This document shows, in pieces, positions 19,480 through 31,299 of a stretch of 64,000 bases of DNA. The notes beneath the pieces are model-generated. The model ran no database searches. It worked only from the letters and a program-made list of their open reading frames with translations, and was not told the DNA's origin. The stretch covers positions 12,648,089 through 12,712,088 of the forward strand of contig BSYO01000010.1 in assembly GCA_033239525.1 (NCBI GenBank), given 5' to 3'. The position numbers and the translations under genes are program-made. How positions within the stretch are numbered: the first letter of the stretch is position 1; every line of letters starts with the position of its first letter. This stretch comes from Nepenthes gracilis (lineage: Eukaryota > Streptophyta > Magnoliopsida > Caryophyllales > Nepenthaceae).

Positions 19480-22400
19480 CCATCATCCTGGTCAGCCTGC
19501 ACATGCCTCATTCTTCCCTTTCAGTAGAATCTTTGTCATCATGTCTGCCCCGTTTTCTTCAGTGTTGATCTTATCCAGTGACAGTAAACCATCCTCAAGT
19601 ATATCTCTTACCCAGTGATATCGCACATCAATGTGCTTTGATCTAGAATGAAATGAGCAATTTTTGCATAGATGAACGATACTCTGATTATCACAGAGTA
19701 TCAAATATCTCTCCTATTCAATGCCCAACTCTTGAATGAATTCCTTCATCCATAACATTTCCTTGTAGGCCTCCGTCATTGCGATATACTCTGCTTCAGT
19801 AGTGGATAGGGCCACGCACTTCTGCAACTTGGACTGCCAAGATACTGCACCCCCACAAATTTTACCAAGTAACCTGAAATGGACTTGCGCGAGTCTACGT
19901 CGCCGGCCATATCAGCATCCGAGTAGCCCACCAGCTGGGGCTCATCGCTTCCAAGACACATGCACCTCTTGGAAGTTCCTCGGATGTATCTTAGAATCAC
20001 TTTATTGCAGACTAGTGCTTATTCCCCAGATTGGACAAAAACCGGCTAACTATCCCAACAGTATGAGCTATATCCGCTCTAGTGCATACCGAGGCATACA
20101 TCAGGCTTCCCACAGTTGAGGAGTAGGGAACACCCTTCATGTATTTCTTTTCGTCATCTGAGGACGGACATTAGCGAGTGTTTCACTTATGGTGGTTCGC
20201 CAATGGCGTGCTTACAGGCTTCGACTTGTCCATATTGAATCACTGGAGTACCTTCTTAATATAACTTTTTTGCGACGGCCACATTTTCTTAGCCTTTCGA
20301 TCGCGTATAATTCTGATTCTCAGAACTTGCTTCGCCAATCCAAGGTCCTTCATAGCAAATGACCACCTAAGCTGCTCCTTCAACTCTTTTATCTGGGCAC
20401 TATTACGTCCAACGATTAGTATGTCGTCCACGTATAGGAGAAGGATGACAAAATCATCATGAGAAAACCTCTACACAAATACGCAGTGGTCACAAGTAGT
20501 CCGCCGGCATCCTTGATGGGCCATAACCGACTCGAACTTCTTGTACTACTGCCAAGGAGCTTGCTTCAGAATATACAGACTCAGATGACAAACAAGTTGT
20601 TCCTTTCCCTTAGCCTCAAACACTTCCGGCTGTTCCATGTAAATCTTTTCTTCAAATTCACCATGGAGGAAAGCCGTCCGGACATCCATCTGCTCAACCT
20701 CAAGGTCCTGGATGGCCGCCAAGCCCAGCACGACTCTTATAGAAGATATTTTTACCACCGGAGCAAAAATTTTATCAAAATCAACTCCCTTCCACTGACC
20801 GAAACCTTTCACCACTAGCCTCGCCTTATATCTTGGCTACATGACGTTTTCAGGAGTCTTTAATCGAAAGACCCACTTGTTCTTCAAGGCTCTCTTTCCC
20901 TTAGGAAGCTTGATTACGTCGAATGTGTGATTTTCATGAAGAGAACACATCTCCTCCTTCATGGCTTCCAGCCACTTCTCCTTGTTGTCATCCTCTATAG
21001 TCTCTTCATAGGTTTCAAGCTCTTCTGCATCAGTGAGCATAATATACTCACTGGGCGACAGACGGACAGACGATTGTCTGTTTTGTGAGGGTCGTCTGAC
21101 AGACAAATCCTCGGCCGGTTGAGGAATGACTTCATTTTGACATTCAGGGGTCATTATTTCTTCGACCGCCTTAGAACCATTGTCCTTATCTTCCAGAGAA
21201 ACCGGACGGACAATTTCGACACTTACTTGGTCCGTCCGCTTACCATCACACTTGGCCTTCCTGCCAATGTCTTCAATCGTTCATTTTCCAGCAAAGGTTA
21301 CGTCCATTGATCGGACTAGCCTTCTAGTAGCTGGATCATAGAACCGATAACCCAGCTCATCTTCCCTGTAGCCCAGAAAAACGCACTATATCGTCTTTGA
21401 TTCCAACTTTGTCCTTTCGTCTCTTGGAACATGGACAAAGGCTTTACATCCGAACACCCACAGGTGATCATAAGATGGTTCCTTATTTGACCACATCTTC
21501 TCTGGCACTTCACCCTTTAAGGGTTTACTAGGCGACCTATTTATAATGTAGGCCACTGTCCTCAGTGCTTCGGCCCAGAAGTGTCCTGGGAGCATAGCTT
21601 CCGAGAGCATACACCGTACTCTTTCTAGAAGTGTGCAGTTCATCCGCTCAGCCACTCCATTCAACTGTGGCGTCTTTGGAGGCATCCTTTGATGCCTAAT
21701 GCCACGTGACCCACAATAGGCATCAAAAGGTCCCAAGTATTCGCCGTTGTTGTCGCTCCGGACTGCCTTCAGTTTCTTCCCCGTCTGACGTTCCACAAGA
21801 GTATGAAATTACTCAAATACACCAAAGACCTAGTCCTTAGATTTCAACGGATAGACCCACAATTTTCTAAAAGAATCATCAATTAAAGAGATAAAATATT
21901 GAGTTCCACCGAATGACTTTTCTTTGAATGGTCTACACACATCTGTGTGGATGAGCTCAAGCAGTTGTGCTTATTGAGTGGACAAGTCTCCATGAAATGA
22001 GACTCTCCTCTGCTTGCTGGCCAAGCAGTGAGAACACATCCTTAATCCATCTTCCTTTACTCCGCAATAAGGCCCTTCCTGGGCAAATGATTCAGTTCGC
22101 GTTCACTCATGTGGTCCAACCTCCTGTGTCACAGGTCCTCGATTTCCTTGTCGGTAGCAGCATATACATCTCCGGCCGTTGTGAACGCCTTCATGATGTA
22201 CAGGCCAGAGCACTGCTTTTCTCTCGCCACCACTAAAGAGCCCCTGGCAAGTTTTCACTCACCTTCACAGAAGGTGCTACAATAACTTTCATCATTCAGC
22301 CGACTTGCTAAGATGATATTAAACCTGATGTCAGGAACGTGTCGGACGTCCTTCAATATCAGCTTTGTTCTATTATTGGTGGTCAGCACAACATCACCCT

Positions 22401-23430
22401 TGCCGACAACTTGGGATGTTCCTTCATTGCCCATCCTTATCACTCCAAGGTCCCCTGGAGTGTAAGATGTGAATAATCCCCTTTTTGACGTGGCGTGCAA
22501 GGTAGCACCAGAGTCAATCAATCAGCCAGACTCCTCGTCCGTCAGGTTTGCCACGTGTTCTTCACATGCCACCAGGAGGTCGCCTCCTGTGACCACTGAG
22601 ATGGAGGACTTGTCCTCACTACGTCCCTTTTCTCCTTTCTCCTTTTCGGCATTCTTAAGCTTCCATTTGAAGCACTGCTTCTTGATATTGCCTATTTTGC
22701 CACAGAGATGACACTCAAGGTTTTGGTACATTAAGCGAGATTTACTCCATCCCTTCTCTCCAGGCTTCTGGCTTTGACCTTTGCTTTATCCCCTGGACTC
22801 GGTTACAAGTAGTTCACTATTGGAGGACATCAAAACCCCTTGTGACCGCCTTGACTCATTCATGAGTAAGGAGGCGATGACCTCGTCCAGTTTGAGAGTA
22901 TCTTTCCCAAACAGTAACGTGGTGACAATATGATCGTAAGAAGTTGGCAGAGAGGCTAGGAACACCAACGCCTTCTCCTCCTCCTTGATTACCTCATCAA
23001 GGGCGGACATCTGGGTTACTATCCGATTAAAGTCGTCCAAATGTTTATCAAAGCTTCCATCTTCTAATAACCGCAAACCATAGAACTATTTCTTAATATG
23101 GAGCCTAGTTGTCAAGGATTTGGATTTGTATCGGCTTTCAAGCTTCTCCTACACCTCCACCGGATCAATCAGGCCAAGGACCTCCTAGATCATGTTGTCC
23201 ACCAGACACAGTTGAATAGTGCAATTGGCAAGATCTCGTTTATCTTGCCAGTCCTCCTCCGATAAGCTGTTCGGCTTATTTTTCTTCTTTCTCAGTGCTT
23301 TAATTGTTCCTTCTCTCGTTAAGATGTTCTTCACCCTCTCCTGCCAAAGGATGAAGTTGTCTTATCCATTGAACTGTTCTACACTGAATGACAAGTTCCT
23401 TGAGGATGGTGACGCCATTCAGACGGAGTT
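19480..23430 (-). pseudogene. Copia-1 gag-pol, inactivated
   Basis: Read leftwards: gag is at about 23430-22786, and 22731-22522 holds a zinc knuckle CHLCGKIGNIKKQC with Asn where His is usual. Protease has the DSGA motif just after a TGA stop at 22522-22524; related elements have Trp there, so this looks like a TGG-to-TGA change. Integrase is at about 22250-21386 (RSDNNGEY, PQLNGVAERMN). RT is at 21154-20240 (EAMKEEMCSLHENHTFDV, QMDVRTAFLHGEFEEKIYME, YVDDILIVG intact). RNase H is at 20000-19492 (GYSDADMAGDVDSRKS, CDNQSIVHLCKN, KHIDVRYHWVRD). Several stops and frame changes separate the blocks, so the polyprotein is no longer encoded as one frame. The remaining parts keep clear copia domain order and spacing. 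Confidence 0.9.
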
Positions 23431-23440
23431 GTCAACCTGT

Positions 23441-23451
23441 CTCTGATACCA
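23441..23451 (-). other. Copia-1 primer binding site
   Basis: The minus strand reads TGGTATCAGAG two bases inside the 5' LTR. This is the complement of the 3' end of plant initiator tRNA-Met used by most Ty1/copia elements. Confidence 0.92.
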
Positions 23452-23453
23452 CT

Positions 23454-24303
23454 TGTTGGCAGACAACGGGCGGCCTACTTACCAAATTATGGGAATAGTT
23501 TTCACCTGTTGGCCGGAATGAACGGCCAACTAATAGGGAACAATAAGTACTGCGAAGTAGAGAATAAAGAAGAGAAATGAATACCGAATTTTACGTGAAA
23601 AATCCTTATGAAATAAGAAAAAAATCACGGGACACTAAGTCCACTAAGAATCACTAAGGATGAAAAGGTTACAGGAGGCAAAGATAAGAACAGAACAAAG
23701 TAATCAAGATTCTTACACTTGTTTCTCTCACAGCTCTCTTTCTTTTTCTTTCTCTCCTCTGTTACACTTTCACACAATCTTGGCCGGTGTCTTCTCCTTC
23801 TTCTTCTGCTTTTGCTGCCTCCTTTGCTATGTGCCAAATGTACATACATATACACACACCCATCACCATAGTTCAGTGGTTGGTGCTTAACTTCCAATGC
23901 CCACTTGCATGCGCATGCCTGGTCCAGCAGCAGGTGGCGCGTACCTGCTTCTACAGATTGATCAGCCTTTTGAATCCCGAGAATGACTTCCAACAACCAC
24001 CCAGAAGAGTAGGTCAACTGTACACCTTTTTGGATATGACAATCTTTCAGAACTTCTAAATATGGCAGGTTAACTCTGTTATCCGTCGTTTCACATTAGC
24101 TGGTCAACCACAAGGTTGACCGGCCGAAGTAGCCCGTCCCACTCATTCAAATGACTCACAACTTATGACTGTCAACATATTGACCAGGAGAGTTGACCGG
24201 AATAGTTGACTCCGGTCAACGACGTTGACCAAAATTTCTTCCTCCCAGCACATTCATACTCTGATCAAGTCTTACGGGCTTCCACACATGAGTGATCCCA
24301 ACA
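23454..24303 (-). repeat. Copia-1 5' LTR
   Basis: The LTR is 850 bp, from TGTTGGCAGACAACGGG to GAGTGATCCCAACA on the + strand, next to the PBS on one side and the ATAAG duplication on the other. It is the partner of the LTR at 18593-19447. Confidence 0.92.
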
Positions 24304-24599
24304 ATAAGGCCACATGAGGCAGTAGAGGAGCAACGGGAAAACAAGAGGAAGAAGAGAAGGAAGAACCGGGAGGCAAAGGGAAAGTGAGGAAAAATCAGTA
24401 GCCACGGTTGAAGCTGAAATTAGGCAAGTGTACACTCAAGCATTCCTTTCACTTGTTGTGATTTCTTTGCTAATTTTCTGAAGTATTATTCTTCCAATAT
24501 TTAAATTCCTATCTTTACTATGCTGCCACTAATGTATTTTCCATTTAGAACAGGCAAAGAATTCATTTTGAAACTGATAAAAAGGCTGCTAAATCGATT

Positions 24600-25940
24600 T
24601 ACAACAACATGTATTTTGCTTATGTAAACCGGCTGCTGAAAAGCCACTGAACCGGCCTCTAAACCGACCGAACTGGTAGTCAAGCCGGCCAAGCTATCAT
24701 ATACTGAGGCTGAACTGTCAACCTGTGAATTGGCTGTCAAAGATACACGGAATCAATCACTAAACCGGGTTCCCAAATTAGCAACAAAATCGGCTAAGTA
24801 TACTTGCTGATGTTGAACTTGGCGGGATAGGAAAATAGATTGAACTAGCCCTTAAACCGGTTGAACCGACAGCTGAACCGGCCAAGGCATGATGTACTGA
24901 TGTTGAACTTTCAACTTATGAACCAGTGGCTAAAGACATCCTAAACCGACCACTAAATCGGGCCCTTAAATAGAGACAAAACCGGCTAACAGTATCCATA
25001 CTGATGCTAAAATTATAACCTGTAAAAATAAGTTGAATTGAGTCCTAAATCGGTTGAATCGGCAGTCAAATTAACTAAGGTGTCATGTGATGATGATGAA
25101 GTGTCAATCTGTGCATTTAAACCCAAGCCAATCATTGATACAGGTCCCTAAATCAGTAACAAAACAGGCTAAGGATGCTTGCTGATACAGAACTTAGCAA
25201 CCTAGAAAAATAGACTGAACCTGTCCCTAAATCGGCTAAACTAGCTGAATCGGTAGTCGAATTGACCAAGCCATCATGTACTGAGGTTGAAATATCAACC
25301 TATGAACCAACTGCCAAAGATACCCCAAATCGGCAATTTAACCGGGCTCCTAAACAGCAACAGAATTGGCTAACAACATCCATGTTAATGCTGAAATTTG
25401 TAGCCTATAAAAATAGGTTGAATCGGGCCCTAAAATGATTGAACCGGCAACCAAATCAGCCAAGGTGTCATGTGATGATGATGATGAAGTGTCAACTTGT
25501 AAAGTTAACCCCGAACCGGTTACTAAACCAGGCCCCAAATTACCAATTGAACCGACTAAAGCATCCATTTTAATACTGAAATTTACAGCCGTTGAATCGG
25601 CCATGAACGGCCCCTAAATCTGCTAAACCAGCAACCAAATCAGCCAATGTATCATGTGATTATATTGAAGTGTCAACCTATAAAATTAGGTCTGAACTGG
25701 CCACTAAATCGGGTATTAAATCAGTAACCGAACCAGCCAAAGCATACTAAAATTTTCAGCTTATGGAAATTCATTAAACCGGTTTGAATTGGCAATAAAC
25801 CAAACAAAGCATCATATGTTGATGCTAAATTTTGGCCTGTAGAAAGTAGGTCGAACCAGCAACTGAACCGGCCATCAAACTGGCAACTAAATCGGCCAAA
25901 CGCATCATGTACTAATCCTGATTTCCAGCATGTGTAAAAG
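24600..25940 (+). repeat. About 190-bp tandem repeat family with AACCGG-rich units
   Basis: An anchor (CCAAGGCATCATGTACTGATG and variants) recurs at about 24682, 24885, 25075, 25265, 25460, 25645, 25805 and 25900, so the main period is 185-203 bp with shorter units at the end. Each unit is studded with AAACCGG, GAACCGGC and AATCGGC. In the + frame several units can be read as a lysine/proline-rich peptide around KPAK-S and STCE, and 25435-25617 stays open for 60 codons. Most units contain stops, so coding is only a possibility. The array follows the copia insertion and precedes the PBS of the old + strand Tat element. Confidence 0.75.
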
Positions 25941-26324
25941 TTATTTTGAGGCTATTAAATCGACTAATGCATATGAAATTTCAGCATATGAATATATTAC
26001 AAGACTTTAATGTTTTGCTGCATCTCTAATTATTAAATGATAAATTTTAAACCTATTTACGGAAAGTAAATGGAAGCTCTATACAATGTTAAGAAATACA
26101 ATTATTTTCTCCTAAAGTGGAGAAAATTCAAAAGAAGTATGATTATTTTCTTTTGAATTGGAGGATATTCAAAATAAGTACTTAGAATAAGTGCAGAGTA
26201 TCCACAAGGAATTTTGAAAAGAATTAAGAAATTTGACGAAGGATTGATCAATATATAGTATATTCTAAGATATCTTAGTATATTATAGTATAAGATCATT
26301 GTTTGATAAGTATCGCAATATGAT

Positions 26325-26345
26325 TTTGGCCCAGTCTACAGGGAA
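26325..26345 (+). other. Primer binding site of the old + strand gypsy element (Tat-4)
   Basis: TTTGGCCCAGTCTACAGGGAA is a mutated version of the TTTGGCGCCGTCTGTGGGAA type PBS also seen, in the opposite orientation, in Tat-1 and Tat-2. It implies a 5' LTR ending at about 26320 and a + strand element to its right. Confidence 0.55.
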
Positions 26346-27289
26346 AAAAATGTAGATGGTCTACCTCCAAGTCCTTGAATAAAAGGTTAAGCCTTTGATT
26401 GTGTAAAGAAAAATATAATTTGGATTTCGATTGATCACTCCTTTAGTTAGTAAGGTCTACTGGCCCTATTTCCTAATAAAAAGTAAAAAAAGAAAATTTT
26501 TAACATAATTTGAAAACAAGAATAATAAAAGATCAAGATAAGATATCAGAATGAGAATTGTATGAGTGTTCTGACCATATTTTAAGTCATTATATTCTAT
26601 GCTGATCTATATTCCTATTATTATGTCTTAAGTAAGAAAATTTCATGATCTTTGCTATATATTGTACCTTATTGAGTATTTGATTCATTTTTTTACTACT
26701 TTACTAACCGTTCAGATGATTCGCACTAGTTATTACCTTATGAGTAGGAGTAAAGAGGGAAGAAATTAGTATCTGCTTCTGGAGATGTTATTTTGCTGAT
26801 TTATATTTTTGATAGTATGTAATGTAGTTAATTTATTTTATAATTGACTTTAGATGCCTATTTTTACAAAGATATGATATGAAGTATTTGGACAAATTTT
26901 GAGGACTACGCAAGAAACAATATATATATATTAATAATGATTTTATCTCAGTCGGTAATTGTTGTAAATTTTTACTACTTCTGCAAGTTGTATATGATTA
27001 ATTTAGTTATCATCTTTCCTTAATATGACGCTAACATCATATTATTGTTAAATTGATATCAGAGTCATTGATAATGTGCGGATGTATTTGGATCCTATAT
27101 ATATCAAGATTATTATTTATGGCAAATTGAAGTAATTATAGGATAGCCTCACGTCTCATTAATTATGATATTGATGAATAAAAGATAATATGTTATGAAT
27201 AAAATTAATAACAAATTTAGGATATGGTCCGTCACTATATAATAGAGATCCTAAGAATTTTGTGAATTCAAAGGTGGCAACTAAGGCTT

Positions 27290-30200
27290 ACATTGCTGCT
27301 AATGAAGAGAATGAGGCCAGACAGTTCGAGACAGTGGATATCAGGCCTGAGCATGGGAATCAAGGAAATGGAAAAAGAGATCCCAATATGGGTAATGCAA
27401 GCAACTATCATCAAAAGTAGCACTTTGGTGAGTCAGACTCATGATCGATGTTGTGATTGTAATATCCCCTTTATTAACATAAGATATAATATTCTGATAA
27501 AAACTAAAGATGAAAAGTCCTTCAAATTGTCAAAATTGGTCTATAACCTTAAAGTAGGAGACCAATCAAAATATAGCTAGTATCATCGAGCCCTTAGGCA
27601 TGACACTGAAGAGTAAAGGACTCTTTAGAAAAAATTCAAAGCCCTCATTTAGAGAGGATGCCTAAAAAAATTCTTGTGACTTTTGAAGGGGAGGAGTAAA
27701 AGAATTAGAAGAAGTAATGACATCCAACAAGTAGAAAAAATTAGAAGAGGAAGTTATTAGATTATGTGACTTTCTCACATTTCAATCCCCTAAATTGTAT
27801 ATGTAATTGTTTTAAATGGAATTCAAGATTTCTAACTTAAATGAGCTTTTATTCATAATGGAAGCGCTATAAATACTTTGTACGTTGATGCCTTCATTAA
27901 ATTACGGCTAAGAATGGAGCAACTAGAGTTGTTTGACAATCTTCTATATAGAAAAGTCGAAGACAGTGTGAGACGAGGTAAGGAAACTTACATAGGTAGG
28001 ATTTATTAGCAAAGAAAAATATTTGGATTTATTGTCTAATGTAGTCCTAATTAAGAAGAGTAATGGAAATTGGAGAGTGAGTATGGTCTTTTCAAATGTG
28101 AATAAGGAATGTGTAAAAGATAGCTTCCCTCATTCGAAGATCGACCAGTAGGTGACTTCATGTCTTACCATCAAATGTTGAGCTTTATTGATGCTTACTA
28201 ATAATACAATCATATTCAAATGGATCTTGGTCACATGGAGATAATTCTATCATGACCAAGTAATGGCTATATTGTTATAAAGTCATACCTTGAAGCATGT
28301 TAGGGCAACATGCCAACGACTGGTTAATAAGATATTCAAATGATAAACTATCTATAACATGGAAATCCATGTGGATGATATGTTAGGAAAAAGTGTTTAG
28401 TCTAGTGATCACATTTAAGACTTTGCTAAGACTTTTGAAGTCCTTAAAACCTACTATATAGTGTTAAATTTGACTAAATGTGTGTTTTGAGTGACATCAA
28501 GAAAGTTCTTGAAATTTATAATCTCTCAATGAGGAAATAAAGATATACTAGAAAATATCAAAGAGAAACAGATATGCCCCAAAATTTATTAAAGGTATCC
28601 AAAAGTTAACTAGAAGATTGGCGGCCTTGTCTTGGTTCGTGGAGAACTTCAAGGATCCAAAAGTAATGGATTCGGCTAGATGAACGAGTGTTAGCACGCC
28701 TTCTAAGAATTGTAATATGACATTCGACATCCTCCCCTCCTAACTAAGCCAAGGGAGATGATCTATTCCTCTATTTGGTCATCACAAATACTACTCTTAG
28801 TGCAGTTTTGATAAGAGAAATAACGATCTATTATGTCAACAAAGCCTAATCCATTTTAGAGACTCGGTATGAATTGGCATAGAACCCTAACTCTAGTATT
28901 CACTATAAGGAAATTTCGAAATTACTTTTAGTCTCATAGGATAATTGTTCTAACAGATTAATTTTTGAGAAAAATCTTATAGAAGTTGGAAGTATTAGGT
29001 AGCTTGATCAAGTGGACAATTGAACTTGACATATAATTTCGAGATTGACCAACAGTAAAAGTACAAGCTCTAGTGGATTTTATTATAGAAGATAATCATT
29101 TAGACGTTGTTGAATGGACAACTGGAGAGTGGAACTCATGGTAGAGCCGAAAAGATTGGCAATCTATAGCAACTTATGACATGTGGTGAATTAAGTCTTA
29201 GGAAACTTTAAAGCAAAAGATTTGAATCTTGCTAAATATTTTAACAAAGTCTAGACATTTTTGGAAAACCTAGATAAGTATGAGCACATCTATATCTCCT
29301 GAGGGAAAAAAAAGTAGATCATCTTTTAAAATAGCCACTTATAGTGGTCAAATGGGAAAAAAAATCCTCAAATAACCAAGCATTGATTAGTAGGAAATGA
29401 TTCTCTAAATCATAGATGAGCCCATTTGGATGAACCCTTACTTGAATTACCTACAATATGGAATGATGGATTGATTAGAGGAGAAGAGAAATGCCAAACA
29501 CAACCGGATGGTATATGACCATGGATGGAATATAGCACAATTAGGGTTATTCTATTCTTTATATGAGGTGCTTGAATTAAGTAGAAGCCGAATATACCCT
29601 TCCTCTTAGAGGTGCCCTTGGTCATTTGTGTTACTTGGGAAGTAAGAAACTAGTATTTAAAATTATGAAATAGAGATATTTCTAACTCACTGGAAAGTAC
29701 AATATCATAAAATTCATTAAATAATTCAACTAATGTCAAATCTTTGATAGTCTTAAGGCATCACCTACAAAGATGACGACATAGCATTTCATATAAGAGG
29801 GATTGAATATATTCGGACTCTATTATGTTACATCCGAAAGGTGTAAATTTATTATTGTTGATACCACTACTTTACCAAATGGGTAGAAACAATGTCATTG
29901 GCCAAATAACGGACATAATGCTATACAATCCATGAGCTAGAACACCATACGTTGGCTAAGCATCCCAGAGGTGATCATTATTGATAATGGGACTCAATTA
30001 TCATGAAAGAAACTCACATAATATCCTAAATGCTTAGGGATTTGATGCATCCATGCATCTATGTTTTACATGTAAATAAAGGGATAGATGGAACTGGCAA
30101 ATCGGATCCTTCCAAATGAGTTAGACACTAAACTAGACAAAGTAGGATGACTTGGACATATTTTATAGAGTACTTTGGACATAGCCAATGATGGACAATA

Positions 30201-30616
30201 AGGCCACCAAAGAGATGCCTGCGGTCTTTGCATCGGCCATAGGCCATAACCTCGGTGGGGGGTTGGACTACTCACTCAACAAACTGAGCACTATGATACG
30301 ACTTGGAATACCAAGCGAATAAGATAGCACCTAGACTTACTTGAAGAGGCTAGGAACATGGCACTAATCCAAGCTATATTCTACCAACAGTAAGCAGCAC
30401 GATATTACAGAGGATGAAGGCGAGAAATTCCAACCATGTGTCTTTGTCTTGCGAAATATTGAAGCCTCCGAAAAGACATCCCAAAGAAACAAGCTGTCCC
30501 CGATTTAGAAAGGACCGATTCTTGTGTCAACAACATTCTAAAATAGAGCGTATAAACCAAGTTGACAAGCTAATCCCTAGGACATGGAATGTCATTCATT
30601 TGAAGTACTGTCAATA
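27290..30616 (+). pseudogene. Tat-4 gag-pol relics
   Basis: At about 27560-27660 the frame, with stops, matches the gag zinc-knuckle region (DQSKYS, YHRAL, RHDTEE). At 28020-28130 an RT segment reads NVVLIKKSNGNWRV, and at 28360-28400 the RT active-site region reads IHVDDMLGKS, a changed YVDDMLVKS. RNase H relics are near 28840-28880 (ETRYELA). The integrase core is near 29970 (VIIIDNGTQ), then HLDLLEEARN near 30330 and a C-terminal tail ending HLKYCQ at 30616. Dozens of stops interrupt it, so it is a fossil with no coding potential. Confidence 0.75.
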
Positions 30617-30814
30617 GTGCACTTGAGCCGAACCACTGCGGTAATAACTTCCACAAGTTTGTGCGCATACATGTGGCATGCTTGTATTTCGGATAAAATG
30701 GAAAAAAAAAAGATATTTTGTTTAATCTATCATTCACACGTTCATATGCGATAATTGCCTGTAGGTAAATCATGAAATTTATTAGCCAGTATAAGAATTT
30801 GGGATTTTCCAAAC

Positions 30815-30922
30815 CTGTATTGTCAGCATAAGAGTGGTGAAGAGGGTGACCCGGTTCTTGTTTTGATGAGTTACTGATCATTGAATTGCTTGCAACAGGA
30901 ACAAAATTGAAATGTGAAGCTC
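30815..30922 (-). other. Possible orphan exon, 108 nt, frame-preserving
   Basis: On the minus strand an open 36-codon stretch (begins GASHFNFVPVASNS, ends HHSYADNT) is bounded by a good acceptor (CTCAGTATTGCAG|GAGC) and donor (AATACAG|GTTTGG). The length is a multiple of three. I do not recognise the peptide and found no partner exon nearby. It could be an internal exon of an old host gene or a chance open stretch. Confidence 0.3.
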
Positions 30923-31299
30923 CTGCAATACTGAGGACATAATCATAGTGCACGAATAGAAACAGAGGATGATGAAGCACCCTGTAAATAATCAGCTCAC
31001 ATATGAGCAGTTTGTGTTTTATTAATTCAGAAGCCTGATTACAATGAAAAGGATACACGACGTATATAGTAGTTGCCAAGTAATTATAATCATAGGATTA
31101 CTATTCTAAATAGCTAATCTTAGCCTTACATTAACAAACACAAAATTGTAATAAAAACCGAATTGCATTAGTATAACAAGTTGAAACATGAGAAATACAG
31201 TTTATGTTTCTTCTGGAACTGATCTGAGGCATCATAGATTCAACCAATCAAATGTCGTTGTTTTCTCCTCGGATCGTATATTGAAAGCTGTAGACTTGT

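Larger units (their letters stand above)
18593..24303 (-). mobile_element. Copia-1: Ty1/copia LTR retrotransposon, Tork/Tnt1-like, full length
   Basis: Both LTRs, PBS, polypurine tract and a perfect 5-bp target duplication (ATAAG at 18588-18592 and 24304-24308) are visible, so the 5711-bp boundaries are firm. Domain order on the minus strand is gag with zinc knuckle, protease, integrase, RT, RNase H, which defines Ty1/copia. The gag and integrase text resembles the Tnt1/Tork group. In about 335 hand-aligned LTR bases I count roughly 30 differences, nearly all transitions, so the insertion is millions of years old under usual plant rates. Several nonsense changes make it non-autonomous. Confidence 0.95.
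26320..30616 (+). mobile_element. Tat-4: highly decayed Ty3/gypsy element on the + strand
   Basis: Gag, RT, RNase H and integrase relics occur in the expected order after the PBS at 26325. The element is inverted relative to Tat-1, -2 and -3 and far more degraded. Its LTRs are unresolved. The 5' LTR may include the CTATATAAG box split by Copia-1 and the repeats at 17966 and 24600, which would make it long; that is inference. No 3' LTR could be matched by eye. Confidence 0.7.

Noticed and set aside
30570..31079. 169-codon minus frame as a gene
   Set aside because: Its 3' part overlaps the end of the old Tat pol on the other strand; only the central 108 nt has splice-site support and is listed separately.
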